Source: Serinus canaria (Eukaryota; Chordata; Aves; Passeriformes; Fringillidae). Taken from it: DNA of 64,000 nucleotides. The stretch is from NCBI RefSeq assembly GCF_022539315.1, contig NC_066329.1:1959072-2023071 (forward strand), written 5' to 3'. Within the stretch, counting starts at the first letter, position 1; each line of letters opens with the position of its first letter. The translations under genes and the position numbers were made by a program. Below the pieces are notes generated by a model. The model saw only the letters and a program-made list of their open reading frames with translations. It was not told the DNA's origin and did no database searches. Below are positions 12,421 through 26,200 of this stretch, piece by piece.

Positions 12421-14272
12421 CGATACGTTTGATTTTATAGTAAAATATACATTTTATTAGAGCGGGCCTGGGGGGAGCCGGGAGCTGGAGCCCCCTCCCT
12501 GCAGGCCAGCTCCGAGGCACTCTGCTGCTTGGTGGTGGATTATTTTTATCCTATTATTTTTCCCCTCCTTGCTCCTCTTTAGAGATGAAGAAGTCGGCAG
12601 CAGCTGTTTCTGTGCTTTTGGGTTTGCTTTGTGCTGGTTTTTCGCAGTGAATGCCGCGCAGATTTGGCTTATCAGCCTCGTCAGGCTGCTCACTCCTCCC
12701 CGGCCCTATTTACCCAGAGCCCCGGCCCTTTCCTGTGTTTGTCACCACCCACCCCTAGGCGCTCCAGCGATAACTTTTCACTCCAGATTAGGGATTTGGG
12801 ACTTTTCAAAAGAGTCTTTAACCCACAGCCCTCAGAAATGTGTCACTTCGTTGAAAAAAGGAAAAAAAAAAAAAAAAAACAAACCAAAAAAACCAATTTA
12901 AACCAGGAAATTCAGTGCTTAAGGCTGACACCAGAGTGATTTTTCTGGTTTGTAATTGCACCAAGAATTGATCGAAAGGTTCGAAGGTGCCGTTGGGGGG
13001 CCCGATCCCGCTGGGAAGGAACGGGCTGGAAATAGGGACTCAGATGGCACAAAATCCTGGGAGCAGGCTGGTTTTAGCTGGCTTTAATGATCTCGATTCC
13101 GCTGATTCCAGTGGAGTCGTGGAGCTCTGCTGCTGCTGCTGCTGCGAAGCATCTGCCCCCAACCTCCAGCTGCTGGGGATGGCTCAGCTCAGCCTCTTGT
13201 GCTTCGGAACAGGGTTTGCATCTGAATAACCCGGGAGTGACTCCAGCCCCGTTCAGGCTGCCGAGAGAGGATTCAAAGCGGGGTTTTTTCAAATCTAAAT
13301 TACGCCCCGGATTTACAAGGAGTCCTTGAACTTTGGGGTGTTTGTCAGGCCTTAAAATGCTAATGAGAGCGATTTGGATTTTGATGGGAAGGGGGCAGGG
13401 TGTGGGGCCGGAGGAAATGTGACTTTGGAAGGAAGGGGGTTCCTATTTTGAAGTAGAATTTAAAAAGAAATGCAAGGGAAGACAGACAGGTCCTTCCCTG
13501 CCCTGTAACAGCGATGAAACATGAATTCATCCCCCTGGAATTTCTTGTTTGTGTGCTCCCATAATCTCATTTCTTTGGTGTCTGTATGAAGCTCGAGATA
13601 GTTGAATGCCAGGAGCCAAATTCTCTCGGACTAATATCTTTTTATTAGATTTGCTGCGTGCGTGTGTGCCCACGTGTGAGAGAGAGAGATCACCCTTCAT
13701 CACCCACCTCGTGCCGAGGAGGAGGAGGAGGAGGAGGAGGAGAGGAGAGGAGAGGAGCTCCCAGGGAATCTTGCCAGCAGCATTTTCCAACTCTGACCCC
13801 CAGGGCGGGGAGGTTTGGGACATAAAGGTGGCTTTTGGTGGGGTTACAGGTGTCTCGTTGGATGCCAGGGTTTGTGCTGGAATATTTCGCCTTGTCACAG
13901 CTCTGCCTGGTCACCGAGGGCTGTGACAGCTTCCGGAGGTGGGGGACAAAGAGTTTTCCCCGAAAATGTCACTGGCAGGGGGGAGCTGGGAGCTGGCCCG
14001 GGGATGTTTTTAAAAGCGACCTGCCCTGGCCATGAACTCCCGGGTTTTAAGGGTTTGATCAAACCCCGGTTCTGCTCCAAGCCCGGCTGCGATGAGCCCC
14101 AAGCTTTGCCCCGTGCAGAGGGGACGGTGCCAGAGGATCCTCCGAGCCCGCAGAGGGGGGGGTGGGTTCCGAGCGGGCCAGCGGGTCCCTCCTGTGCCCG
14201 TGCGGTCACAGCAGCCCTGCCCCAGCCCGCCAGAGCCCCGGGACTTCCCGGGCTGCGCCGGGGGTCGGGAAA
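12421..14272. other. Low-copy region upstream of NOS1
   Basis: No gene seen. A poly(A) tract lies at about 12860-12880 and (GGA)n at about 13718-13745. Blocks of complex AT-rich sequence (about 12700-13000 and 13320-13640) may be regulatory. Confidence 0.4.
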
Positions 14273-14310
14273 GGGAAGAGCGAAGAGCGAAGAGCGAAGA
14301 GCGAAGGCTC
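14273..14310. repeat. 8-bp tandem repeat, GAAGAGCG
   Basis: Four or so perfect copies of GAAGAGCG in tandem within GC-rich sequence. Confidence 0.9.
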
Positions 14311-17021
14311 ACTGCCACCTCTAGGCAAAGCCCAGCATCGGCGCTCGCTCTAAACTGGAGCACGGGCAGAGACAATCCTGGGATTTGTCCCAAATCGCCG
14401 CAGTGGCAGTGCCAGACCCCGCTCTCGGCTGCTGCGCGCGTGTGTGTGAGGGGTGTGCGCGCTCCGCAGCTCCCAAAGCTTCCGTAGAAATGTGTTCAGC
14501 CCTTCCTCCACCCCGCGGGCTTTAATCCCCTTCCGCAGGCATTTCCAGCCGCGGGGAAAGAGCAGCCCCGTAAGTCCCGAGCCGCGGAGATTGTGTGTGT
14601 GTGATCCGTGCCGAGGCCACGCGTTCCTGAGGATCTCAGGCAGAGCCGAGCATCCTGAGCCGCACATTCCCGGCGGGTCCCCCAGCTGGGAGCTCCGGCT
14701 GAGGGATCCGGCTCCAGCCCCTCGGCACGCTCCCCGAGAGAGGTGGGTGAGGGACAAGGGCAGCAGCAGAGGGGAAGCGGCGGGAGCGCCGGGCTGGGAA
14801 GGAAATTTGGGCATTAAGCGGTGGGTTTATATCTGGTTTCTATCCCTAACCTCTGGCAGCATATGGCCGGGAGCGAGCGGCGCTGAGCTGCTTCCAGAGG
14901 AGAGGGGGAACGGGGCAGCAGCGCTGCGAGGGGCGGGGAGGCGGCTCTTGCCTCTCCGGAGCAGTTTTGGGGGATAACTTCCTAGGCAGCACCGCCTGAA
15001 TTGGCTCCCGGCTGTGGGAAAGGGGAAAGCAACTTCCATGGACGAGGCTGGCTGGGCAGGGCTGGGAATGGGGGGGTTCCTCCAGAGCTGGGGGCTGCTC
15101 TCTGGGCTGCCCAGGGAGGGTGAGGCAGGATGACAGGGACGCGTTCCTTGCGGAGAAATGCCGTCCCCAGACGCTTTTTGCTGGAGGGAGGAAGGCGCAG
15201 CCTTGGCTGTGTGGGGAAGGGGCTCCGTGGCGCGGCTGTGCTGGGGAGGGTCTCGCTCCACCTTCTCCATTCACAGGCCACCCTCTGCCTCCTCAGTTGT
15301 TTATGAGCCTCCAAGCCTTCCCTTCCCGGCTGACTCACGGCTTCCAGCGGGAGGGAAAGGCTACCTGGGGCTCCTCCCTGGCGCAGGGGGAGCGCGGGAC
15401 CCGCGCAGGCCCCGGCCCGGCTCCCTTCCCGCAGGGACACTTGGCTCCTGGCTCCCGCGGGTTTCCGGGCAGCAGCAGAGCTCCCGGTGATCCCGAAACG
15501 AGCCTGGTCCCGCTCAGATTCCCGCGGGGAAGGAAGTGCTGCCGTGCCCCGGGAGGATGTGGCCCAGGGATGAGCAGAGCTCTGTTCCTGTGATCCTGGG
15601 CTGGGATCCCGCCGCGGGTGGAGGGTGGGAGGGCTGGACTTCCAAAGCCCGGAGTGTCCCAGAGTGGCGCAGGGAGTTCTGCTCCCCTGGATCAGGGCTG
15701 TGCTCCTCGGATGGATCTGCCTGGCTGGCAGGAGGAGCAGGAGGTGCTGGTGGCCTTGTGCTGGGCTGGCTTTGGCAGTGCAGAGTCCCCTCAAACAGGT
15801 GACATCGCAGCCACCAGCCCTGCGTCTGCCTGCACCCCTATCCGAGGAAAACTGCTCCAGCCCACAGAGCATTGCAGCTCTAGGGCTCCGAGCTGTGAGC
15901 CCTGCAAGGAGAAGGGTTTGGACTTTCCCAGCCCGGGCTGAGCTGCCCATCGCCAGCCCGTGCCAGGGTCACGAAGTCCTTTGTCACCAGTGTGTGCCCA
16001 CTGCTCCGTGGCCGGTGGATCAGAGCAGATGTCCTTGGGTAGCTCGCTCTCAGATGAGTCCCCCTGGCTCTAAGGAGGCAGGATCACGTTTTCCTCAGCC
16101 CCAGACAGTGTTACAGCCTGATCTCGGTGAGGAGGGGCGGAACGGGGGAGGCAGCCCCGATTCTGCTGCTGCATTTGCCCGTCCTCTCCGCCTCCCCACC
16201 TCTGCACAGCTCGCGGTGTGCCGGGCAGGAGCGGGGCCGCTCCGCTCCCCTTCGCCGTGGGAAGTTCTGTAATTGAGCCGCCCGCTGGGCCGCGTGTTGT
16301 TTGCCTCTGCTGAGGCACCGGGGGCCGCCCGGGCTGGGTGGCACCGGAGCTGCCGGGTACCCACGGGCTGGGCGCCTTTCCCAGGCTCAGGACACCTCTG
16401 TCTGCTCCGGTGGGAGCTGCCTGCTGGGCTTGGAGCGGGCCGGGAGCAGGTGAACCTCACAGCCCTGCCCGAGAGCCCGCTGGGTTTATATAATATTATA
16501 TATCTATAATTGTGTGTTTGTTGTTGCCATGGGAATGAGCGCGATCGCAAAGAAAGGCTGGAGACTGATGTCAAGCCTGGGTCTGCTCTGGGCCGCGTTG
16601 GGGGCAAATGAAGAGTCAGGAGGGGAAATGGGGTGAGGAGAGCCTTTGTTCCCTGCTCCGTGCGCAGCCCAGGGGCAGCTCCGGCAGCTGAGGCTCGGGG
16701 ATGTCCCAGCCCCGCCTGGAGCCGGGCCGGGAGCGCCGGGAGCTCCCGAAGGAACCGAGGTGTCTGCCCTGGGCACCGAGCAGGCACGGGCTGACGGGAG
16801 AAGAGCGGGATTTTCTGCAGCACGGCCAACCCGGGAACAGGAATGTGGGGGCTGCAGCAGGGCTGGGCAGGGACTTGGGGACCGCTCAGCCCCTCCGATG
16901 CCCCCCGGGGCAGGCAGAGCTCCCCACTCGCCCGGGGCAGGCTGAGTCAGGCCCGCGGGGGGTGAAGCGGAGCTCGCAGCAACAAGTGGGGGCCGGGGGG
17001 TGTCTCTGAGCTCTTTAATTG
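14311..17021. other. GC-rich low-copy region
   Basis: CpG density is raised in patches (14150-14760, 15360-15560, 16190-16450). A TATA-like run lies at about 16485-16505. No protein similarity was recognised in any frame. Confidence 0.4.
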
Positions 17022-17370
17022 GTGGGGGAGTTGGGGGGGTGGGCGATGCTCCCGGGCAAGGGGAGGGAGGGAGGGGGGAGAAAAGCCACGCTGGAAATGA
17101 GGTTATATAAAAGATGTATGATTTGGAGAGCGGAGTGTCTCCTAATGAGGGCTGCACCGGCTCGCTCCACACCCATAAAAACCCTGGTTGGACGTCAAAG
17201 CGGATTCGTTTCGGTGATGCTGGGATAAAGGGGCGCAGCGAGGACTGGCTCCCCCCTGCCAGCCCAGCCGAGCCCAGCGCCGCGCCGGGCTCCGTCCCTG
17301 CCGAGCCGCCGGGAGGGATGCGGGGCCGGCCGCGGGGCCGGGGCCGGGCACGGCTCCTCTCCGCCGCACG
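17022..17370 (+). promoter_or_regulatory. Candidate TATA promoter with noncoding first exon
   Basis: A G-rich tract with several G-runs (17022-17084) is followed by TATATAAAAG at 17104-17113. Transcription would start near 17135-17145. The sequence then becomes strongly CpG-rich and meets a near-consensus donor, CG/GTAGGT, with the exon end at 17370. That gives a plausible first exon of about 230 nt on the same strand as NOS1, 10 kb upstream of its coding start. It would join the acceptor at 27037. This is inference from signals only. Confidence 0.4.
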
Positions 17371-18780
17371 GTAGGTGCCCCCGGCCCCGCACCGGGCTCC
17401 GCTTCTCCGGGAAACTTTGCAAGGGCTGCGGGACGGTGCGTCCCGTCGGAAGCGCCGCCACCTCCGGGCACCGGGACCGCGCCGTGCCCGTGGCCGGGGA
17501 AGGGGAGGCGGCGGCGGGACCCCGGCCCCGGCAGCGCGGGCAGCCGGGCTCTGCCGAGCGGGGACACGCGTGGGACGTGCCCGGAGGAACCCGCTCTGCT
17601 GCTCCGGGTGGCCCCGCCGAGACGCGGCTCCCACTCGCCCCCCAGGGCCATGACACGCTGCGGGTGTCTCCCCCCCGTCCCTCCGCACCCCGCAAAGTTC
17701 CTCCAGCGCCCCCGAGCCCGGCTGGCCCCGGGGCCCCGCGGGGGGAGCGGGGTGTGCCTCCCCCGCAGCCCGGAGCAGCGATGGGATGGGGCAGCGGGGA
17801 GGGCACTCGGTGTGCCCGGCCGGGAGAGCAGGCGGGGCAGGTGGCGGAGTGCGGGGGTGGCAGGCGGGCAGCGAGCCCGGGACAGGCGGCACTCTGCCCG
17901 GAGGCGATCGGTGCCGAGAGGGCAGGGAGTGGCCGGTCACACAAGCGGGGTTAGCGGGGGCGTTTTCGGGGAGGGCAGGGGGGCAGTCAGCCTGCCGGGG
18001 AGGGCAGTTTTCCCTGGGGATGCCGTTTCCCGGGAGAAGGCAGTTTCGGGAGGCCGGCGGCTTTGTCCCGGGTGGATGAGCCGATCCGCCCGCCCCGCCA
18101 GAGCTGTCCCGGGTGCTGAACTCCGGGAGCTCCGGGGCTCCCGAGCCTCCGCTCCCCGACGGGGCGGGTTTGGGACTGCGGGAGATGCCACCGAGCCCCG
18201 CGCTGGGGTGGGGAGTGGCCCTCGCCAGGTCCTGCCCTCGCTGTTTGCCGTGTCCCTGGGATGTCCCAGCTGTGCCCAGGGTGTCCTCACTGTCCCCGGG
18301 GCACTGCGGTGGAAGCGAGACCCCCGTCCAGCCCGGGGTAGGGAGGAGACCCCCCAGTGCGGCTCCAGCCCTCGGGATGTCCCGCTGGGGGCTGGCTCCT
18401 GTCCTTTAGGGAGAACGGGGGTTCAGCTCGGATCGTTCCCGGTCCCTCTGCCCACCAAGGACCTCGCAGGTCTCTTGGATGAGCCGGGAATGCAGCGGGA
18501 GCTATTGCCGCAGGGATCGGAGGGACGAACCCTGCTTTCCCTGCTGCTGCCCCGGCTGGGCTCGCAGCCGAAAGCTTTTGGTTCTGACTGGCAAAGCAGA
18601 GGGGAAAAGAGCTCTTTGAGCGCGCACATCTGGAACATCTGGTGCCGGGGTGGGTGTGCGCTGCCCCGTCCAGCCGCGGTCCCTGCCCCGCTGGCTGAGC
18701 CCCACGGCCCGGGCGCGGACATTTTCTCCCGACGCTTCCAAGTTGTCGCTGTCGGGAGGGAATTCTGGCAGGCGACTTGA
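17371..18780. promoter_or_regulatory. CpG island
   Basis: About 1.4 kb very rich in CpG and G+C, the strongest such stretch in the window. It immediately follows the candidate TATA promoter. Open frames on both strands, up to several hundred codons, are low-complexity Arg/Gly/Pro/Ala and show no domain. Confidence 0.6.
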
Positions 18781-21700
18781 CAATGCTCTGCCGAGTCCCC
18801 GAGGAGCGGATCCGCCTCTCGCTGAGATGGAGGGGAAGCGTCTCCTTCCTTCCTTCCTCCCTCCCTCCCTCCCTGCCCGGAGGAGTTGAGCAGGGGCTGT
18901 CTGGCACGGGGCACAGGGGAGATCGCAGGGGCAGCTGCAGCAGTATGGGGCTTGGCTGCTTCAAACACCAGCTCCTCTTCCTCACCCACATTCCCAAGTG
19001 CCAGCGGCTCTGGCAGGCGGGGATCTACAGGGATGATCACACAGAAGCTGCGGGGAGGCTTTGGGAGCAGGGGGGGGAATCACTCTCCCAGGAATTTCTA
19101 CCTGAACCATTTGCTGGTTATCATTTTCTGTTCAAGGTCTCAGCGGGGAAGCCTTATTTAAAGAATTTAGGTTTGCATCAGCAATTTCCTCCTCCCTCTC
19201 TTTTCTCCCAGCTTGTATTTCCCAGAATATTTCCTTAAAGACGCCACAAACTCAGGCACAGACTCTGCAGTTTCAAATGTTTGCAAACAAACTCTGGGTG
19301 CGGAGTCTCTTCCCCCGCAGCCGTGGGGTGGGAGGGGGTGTTTCCCTGCTCAGGTACCCGCTCTGGGAGAGCCATCACACCCCCTCTGGAGCCCGGGAAA
19401 GGGACAATCCCTCGTGCCCTTTGGATTCTGTGTACTCCCCCTGCCAGCGCCACAACTGTGAGCGAGAGGCCATCTTAGGCAGAGGAGTTTGGGCTGAATC
19501 CTCCCTGGAATCCTCGCTTGGAATTAACGTTCTGTGGCTGCTCACGGGGAGGGCTGGGTCCTCCCTCGCCCTCAGGGGCCGTTTTGGCCCTGTCAGATTT
19601 TTTTTCCCCCTCCCTGCTCTGCTTGTGTATTTTGTCTTTTCCATTTCAGTGGTGTGTCTGTACAAAGGCTCAGGAAATCTGCCAGATTCCCTAAATCGGT
19701 GCCTGAAAACAACTATTTTTAGTAACTGATAAGTCACATGAGCTCGGCTCGCATAGATTAGCATTTACCTTTCCCGAGGAACGGGGATATTGTTTGATAC
19801 TTGTTGATACCATCAATTTTCCCCTAAAGAAACCCAACCCGCTAACGAGGGGCCGGGTTGGAGAGGCGGCTCCGAGCCGAGCTCTGATGCCTTTGTTCTA
19901 CTCCCACTGCTCCCGTCCTATCTGTGCGTTAAATCGAATCTATAGATGCAATCTGATCCCTCCAAAAATAAATGCATTGTGTCCCGAGGAGGCCTGGGAG
20001 CCGCTGTCTGGCTGAGGCTGGATAAATCAAGCTGCTCCAAATGAGCCCTGATGGGCTGTGTGCGATAAGGGACCCTGGGCTGTCACCGTCAGTGCCGTGG
20101 GAAGCCCAGATGTCACCAGGGTGGTGGCTCTGCATGTGGAGCGTGGAAACCTGGAGGTTCTGAGCGTGTGTCCCTACAAAAACGGGGGCAATGGTGCCAA
20201 GGAAACGCTTTCCACGGCTTCTCCTCTCCGTGACAATCCCCAAACATTTAACAAGATCCAGCAACGCCCTTCTAGGGCAGCTTGCCTTAATCCCATTTTC
20301 CAGAGTTTCAGGCTCGCGTTTCCAGACGTGCTGGAACGTGAGGTTCTGCCTCTCTTTCAGAGGCTGGGGAGCTCGGTGCCCTCCGAGCAGGGATTATCCC
20401 TCATCCCCAGCAGGCAGCAAAGTGGAGCATCCCTGCCACACCTGGGACCAGGGCTCCGAGCTGGCCCTGGGCTCACAGCCTGCCCCAAATGCCAGCAGTG
20501 AGGAGCAGGGGCTTGGGGAGCCAGAATCCTCTCCTGTGGCATGGGGAAAAGCTGCTTTAGGATGGGGGCTGGGGCTGCTTCAGCTTCCATAGGGAGGGGA
20601 AATTCCCTGGGATCAATGGGGTCCACTTCCATCCCTCTCCCACACACACTCCTGGGTTTTTTGCCACATCCACGTTCAGGGATGCTGGAGGGGAGAGGAA
20701 GATGAGGCTGGTGCTGCTTCCAGGGAGCAGCCTCTCTCCCACAGGCAGCACCTTCAGCAAATCCAGGAGGCAGAAAACTCCACGTCATCCCCTGCCAGAG
20801 TCCTGCTGGAATTAGAGTCAGAGCCCTTGTAGGACAAGGAGCAGGTCCCGGGAGGCCCCCGGAGAACTTTGCTGCTGTTGTTGGTACTATGGCAACAAGT
20901 GCTAATGCCAAGCATGGACAGAAACTCGGGGGAACAAATTATCCTCAATTTTCCCCTGGCACGTCCCTGAGGATGCCAGGGCGAACAGGGCAGGAGCTGT
21001 GCCTTGGCTCCATGCGTTGGATTCATCCCTGGGGAAGGGAGGAATCCCAATCTTGCCCCTTGCCGTGTAGGAGAGGGGTGGAGACAGTGCTCAGGAGCTC
21101 CCAGAGCTGTCTCAGGGACAGAATTCCTGAGGTCTGCCTGGGGGCTGGGGGCTCGTGCCACGGGGAGCCCGATGTCCTCCCGAGGGTTTTAAACAGGGAC
21201 ACGAGTCACTCCTGAGGAAACCAGAGCCAACAGGATTTACTGGGAAATTTAATGCCAGCCAAGAAGGATTTTGGGGGGTCAGCAGCAAGGGAGGGGACTG
21301 AACAGGACCAGGAGTTTATTCCTGGGTGGACTCGGAGCTGGGAGCTCCATCCCTGACTTTATTGATGCTGGCTGGCAGCTCCCGAGCTATTACAGCTCCA
21401 GCCAACCTGCTGTGATTTTGAAATTTTCCTTTTCTTTTGTTTTTTTCCCTAAATGGAGCCCCGGTTCCCCTCTCCTGCTGCGATTGGACCTCCAGACCAT
21501 CCATCAAGTGGCATTTTCTCATTTATTTCCTCCCTACCTATTTTGTCTTCCAGGACAAAGTGGCGGTGTGTTAACACCGCTCCAATTTGTCACGCTGGAG
21601 TCACTGGTGTAATTCCAAGCCTCTCAGAAAATTGATGGTGGCGGAATTGAGGTTTTACAGATGGGCCAAGCCCTAATAAGAACATCAGTTTGAGATGGGG

Positions 21701-22804
21701 CGAGCGGCAGGATTGACGCTTTTATCTAAATTCTGTCGGAGCCACACACGGCAGGCGCCGGGGAAATATTGTAGGAAACAGCAAAAGGGGAAAGGCAGGC
21801 GTGGTGCAGAAATCTGCTCAGTCCTGAACTCCAAATTACAACAAAGCCCTGGTTCTGGCAGCCACAGAAAAAGGGGGATTTTGTCAACACAGTTGTCTTG
21901 GCAACATTAAAATGCGTTCTGTGCGTTCTGCTCGGGCTGTGCCGGGTAGGGTGAACGGGAAGGGGGGTGGGAGGCTCCAATAAATTGCAGGAAAGTTTTG
22001 GGGTGGCTCTGCCTCCTCCAGCACTGCTGTCCCATGATCAGGAGTGTGCAGGACCCTGGTGTGAGTGGGAGGGGATAGGAGCAGATGAGAGAAATGGAAT
22101 ATTTGTGCAATGATCATTTTAACTGCCCAGACATTCCCGTGGCTGCTGTGCCAGCAGGACCTGGCTTTCCTTGGCTGCTCCGTTCCCTGAGAGGGGATGG
22201 ACACCAAACCATGTGCCAGGAGCTGGATAAATGTGCAGGTCCTGGGGCTCTGGGGCAGATTTCTCCCAACACGAGCAAAGAGTTGTGGTTTGTTTTCCAG
22301 GAAACAACCCCTGGTTAGAGGAGGATGAACCCTCCTGGGGTCTGGCCGTGGGTTTATTTCTATCGGAAGCAAGGATTTATCTGATCCCTGCCCTTCCTGC
22401 AGGAACAGGAATGTTTTGGGTGCAGAGAGCCATGGGGAGGTGAGGGGGTCTCCAGGATGGCATTCCATCCTTTTGGCAGTGGTGCAATTCCATCCCTTTG
22501 CTGGTGCCAGCTCAGGTCAGCGGGCACCGAGTGGCACCAGGGCACTGTACAGATGGCAAAGCGCCTCGTTCCCGTCACTCCTGGTGGAAATCAGGTTTGT
22601 TGGGGGCAAAGGTGAGGTCCCAGCCCAGATGGAACAAGGATTCCCAACCCAAGAATGGTTGGGAATTGAGCTGGGAATGGGAAGGGAGAAGCGGAGCCGT
22701 CCTTTGGGTTTGGAGGGAAAAGGTCCTGCCCTCCCTGGGTGGATTTTGGGAAGGCTGAGGGGAGGTGGGTGGCTCCAGCTGGAGGTGATGCCTGGAGCAG
22801 AGGC
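18781..22804. other. Low-copy region with candidate conserved blocks
   Basis: (CCTT/CCCT)n at about 18845-18875. Complex AT-balanced sequence at about 19640-19990 and 21480-21760 is free of repeats and looks like conserved noncoding DNA by composition. No exons were recognised. Confidence 0.35.
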
Positions 22805-23230
22805 TAGACAGAGCTAAAAGAATGAAGCTGGTATTTCTTAAAGGCCTTCAAAGGATACACCTTGGGCAGTGCAAAAGTCTCACAGAGGCTACAGCCAAGG
22901 TGGACAATGGTCACAAGTTTCTCAGAAAGATTTAAGTTTGGTCTAACTGCATATCAGAGGTTAATAGTCCAACGACAGGTTCAGGCAATGAAGTCACACT
23001 CCCTCGGGTTCCTCTGCCCCATTCCCTTTTGTTGATACTTTTTGGGCCTGAGGCTGTGTTGGTGACCTTGGCTCTCAGGCCTGGAAGGATTGTTCTGTCT
23101 GCCCAAAATGGGAGGAGAGCAAACTCACACTGTGTATCAGTTCAGAGTTCTGCACTAATGCAGTGCAGGATCTGAAATGAGTAACAGCTGAAACTTAAGG
23201 CATCAGAGGAACATTGTCTGAGGATTAAAA
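22805..23230 (-). mobile_element. Probable ERV LTR fragment
   Basis: Unique-looking sequence whose style (AGAATGAAGCTGGTATTTCT, then a TACACCTTGGGCAGTGCAAA stretch) resembles an antisense avian retroviral LTR near its poly(A) region. Neither terminus nor a target duplication could be fixed, so the family and ends are uncertain. Confidence 0.4.
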
Positions 23231-26200
23231 GGCTGTGGCCAAGGACACCCTGGGCAGGGATGGAGCGTGGAACTGCTGGCACCAGCGAGCTGCCTGCCAG
23301 GGAATCGCTTGAACATTCCCGTTTCAGAGGCAGAGCCACGCAGGTTTACAGGAACTGCGCATATGCTGCATCCCAGCGCTCCTCATCCCATCCACCGATG
23401 CTCCGTGGGTCGTAAAAATGAAACGGGCAGCAATCCATCAGCGCCAGGGCTCTTCCTCGAGCGCTGTAAATCCCACGAAAGCTAATTAGAGAGGACAATG
23501 GTGCCCATTTAAAGCTGGCACAGGCATGCAGGAGCCATTATCACCCGGAGAACAGGGCTCCAAATGGATTTGTGAGGCCCAGGGCTGGCGGTGAGCACGG
23601 CCCAGCCCGGCACAGCCCGCGGCTCTGCCTGGCACAGCCGGGAGATTGTGTTAAAGCTCCCGAGATTGATCTCTCCTCCGCTTTGCCTTGGAAATCAAAT
23701 CATCCTGTTGTGTTGCACGAAACAGTTGTTTAGTTGTTTGGCCTGTTCACATCATTCCTATCCTACCACCACGACGTGGCCTCGCCCTTTCTGCTCCCCC
23801 CAAGGGTCAGTGTGGTGGTCTCCAGGCACAAACTCTTACAGCATCCCCTTGAGGTTTGTGCCGGGCTTTGTCCTTGGAATGTTGGCTGGCAGCTCGAGGA
23901 GCTTCCCGTGGGCTTGGCTGAGCCTTTGCTGCTGGAGAGGAGCAGGCTCTGCTGCTCTTCTTCCCTGGAAGCCTCCAGAGGAGGGCTGTTCCCAGGGATT
24001 GGTGTTGGGATCGGGATAAGGCCTGCCTGGGGTGCTGCCCCTCTGCAGGGCTTGGTGCTCTGCTGCAGTTTGAGTTGGGTTTATGCTTTGGGAATGGTAG
24101 GGAAACCGAGGCAGGAGTGGAGTGGCACCATCCATTCTCTCCCTTCTCCAGGGTTTATTCCTGACAGGGACCCAGGCCTGGCTTTGCTGGTGGATTTTTC
24201 ATCTCCTGGCTGTTTTTTGGGGTTCCTACCCTGGTGAAGCCCCGTCCTACTCTCACTGTTTTAAGGAGTCAGACCTGACACCTCCAGTAGCTTCTAAATG
24301 TCTGACCTGGCTCTGGGGTCCATAAATCAGAGTCCTCCTGGTGCTGGGAGGGAGAGCTGGGAGTCTGTGAGCTCACAGCTCTGCCACCCACAGGGCGGGT
24401 CCATCCAAAGCGTGTCCCCTCTGGAATCACACCTGGGACACCCTGGAGTGGGATAGGAGAGCCCTGACCCTCCTGGGGGAGTTTCCAAGCCCTCCTGGTG
24501 TCTCCTGCCTCCCTGAACCTCTCCCTCCTCTCTGCACTCTGAGTTTGTGCAAGGTTTTCCAGCTGGAAAATAATCGGGCTTGATGATCTTAAAGATTATT
24601 TTCCAACGTAAATGATTTTGTGAAAATCCTTATCCAGCTATTCCCTAAAGGAGCAGGAGGCTGAGGGGCTTAGGGCCTGTCTGCCCTCCCTCTCCTTGCC
24701 TGTTCCTCTCCTTTCAGGCTCTTTTCTGACCTTCCTGACTCTGAGGAGCCGCAAAAAACAAAAGGACAAATCTCTGGATGGGTGTTGAGGTACCACTTAA
24801 AATCCCCTTTTTTCTTCTCCTCCCCTTTGTAAGGAATGCTGAGGTGTCAGTGGGTTTGAGGGCAGGCAGCAATGAGCACCTGGAAATGCCAGCGTTCCGT
24901 GGGATTGCAGGCTGGGGCTGAGCACACACCAGAAATGACAACCTTTTCCATGGAAATAGCTGGAAATTATCCTGCTGGGAGAAGAGAGGGGGATTAAACA
25001 CCGGGGCTCCTCAGCTCGTTCCAGCCAGCTCAGCAACCTTGCTGTGAGGTCGAGCGGGGCTGAAGGACATCCACTGTCCCCTCCAGCTGTGCAACATCTG
25101 CCCGTGTGAGCGGCTGGCAGCCCTGGCAGTGGCAGGGACCCGTGCCAGGCGGTGCCCACGGTGGCTGTGCCCGCCGAGATGCGCGCACAGAGCTGGCCCG
25201 GGGTGAGGAGCCCCGAGGGCACGGCAGGGCTGGCCCCATGCACGAAGCTGCTGCTCCGCGCTCCCGGGGCGCTGCGGCTGCTTCCGAAGCCACCTGTGTC
25301 CCCAGGCGGCTCCTCGGGATGAGTTTGGTGTGACTCAGCCCTGCCGGGACGGTGACTGTCACCGTGTGGGGGAGAGGGGTCGGGAAATCAGAGCCCGGCA
25401 GGGAGAAGGGAGCGGCTCTAGAGAATCCCAAAGATCCTGGGCAAGAGGGGAAAACTCGGCTGGGGAAGCGGGGTCGGGATGGGGAAGGGACTGAGGAAAG
25501 GGGCAGGACCTGTGGGGTAGAAGGGAATTCCTGCTTCCCTCCGTCCTCCCCGGAACTGGAACCTTCCCTGTCCTGCTCTGCTGCCCGAGTCCCCTGAGGC
25601 GGCACAGCCCATCCCGGGGTCCTGATCCAGTGTCATTTGTAATCAGGGCTTTAATTAGCCCTTGGGGATATGACCCAGTGGTATTTAACCCTTTGCAAGC
25701 TGCTGCTGCTGCTCTGCAGGGCCGAGTCTCAGCAGGGAAAGGGCCACAGGGGTTAAACCCATGGGTTGGGGTTATGGGTCTCGAGTTGTTTCATCCCTAA
25801 TTCGCTGCTAAAAGACCCAGCCTGGGGTCAGCAACGTTCCTCACCTGAGGACTGACGTGCCATGTGGCGCTGGTGTCCCTGCCCTGCCCCTCCGATCCCT
25901 GTTTGTCCCATCTGGGGCTGGAGGGAGCTCCCGGCAGAGCGGGGCTGGAGGTGCCAATGCTGCCCTGAGCACGGGGAGAGAGAAGATTGCTCTCCTTGCC
26001 ACGGCAGTGCCTCCAGCAGAACATGTGCCCTCTGTTCTCTGCCTGAAACTCCGATTTTAAAAAAGGAAAAGAGGGTGCTGGCTCGATGCGAAGTGCCAGG
26101 GCACAGTCCTGGAGAGAAACCTTCTCCAGAGCATCTGAGAAACGCGAGGGGAGTGCGGGGAGGCTTCGGGAGCAGAAGTGACAGAAGCCAAGCGTGCCTT

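Noticed and set aside
16504..17940. Minus-strand open frame of 478 codons
   Set aside because: CpG-island composition, low-complexity Pro/Ala/Arg/Gly, competing frames equally open, no domain.
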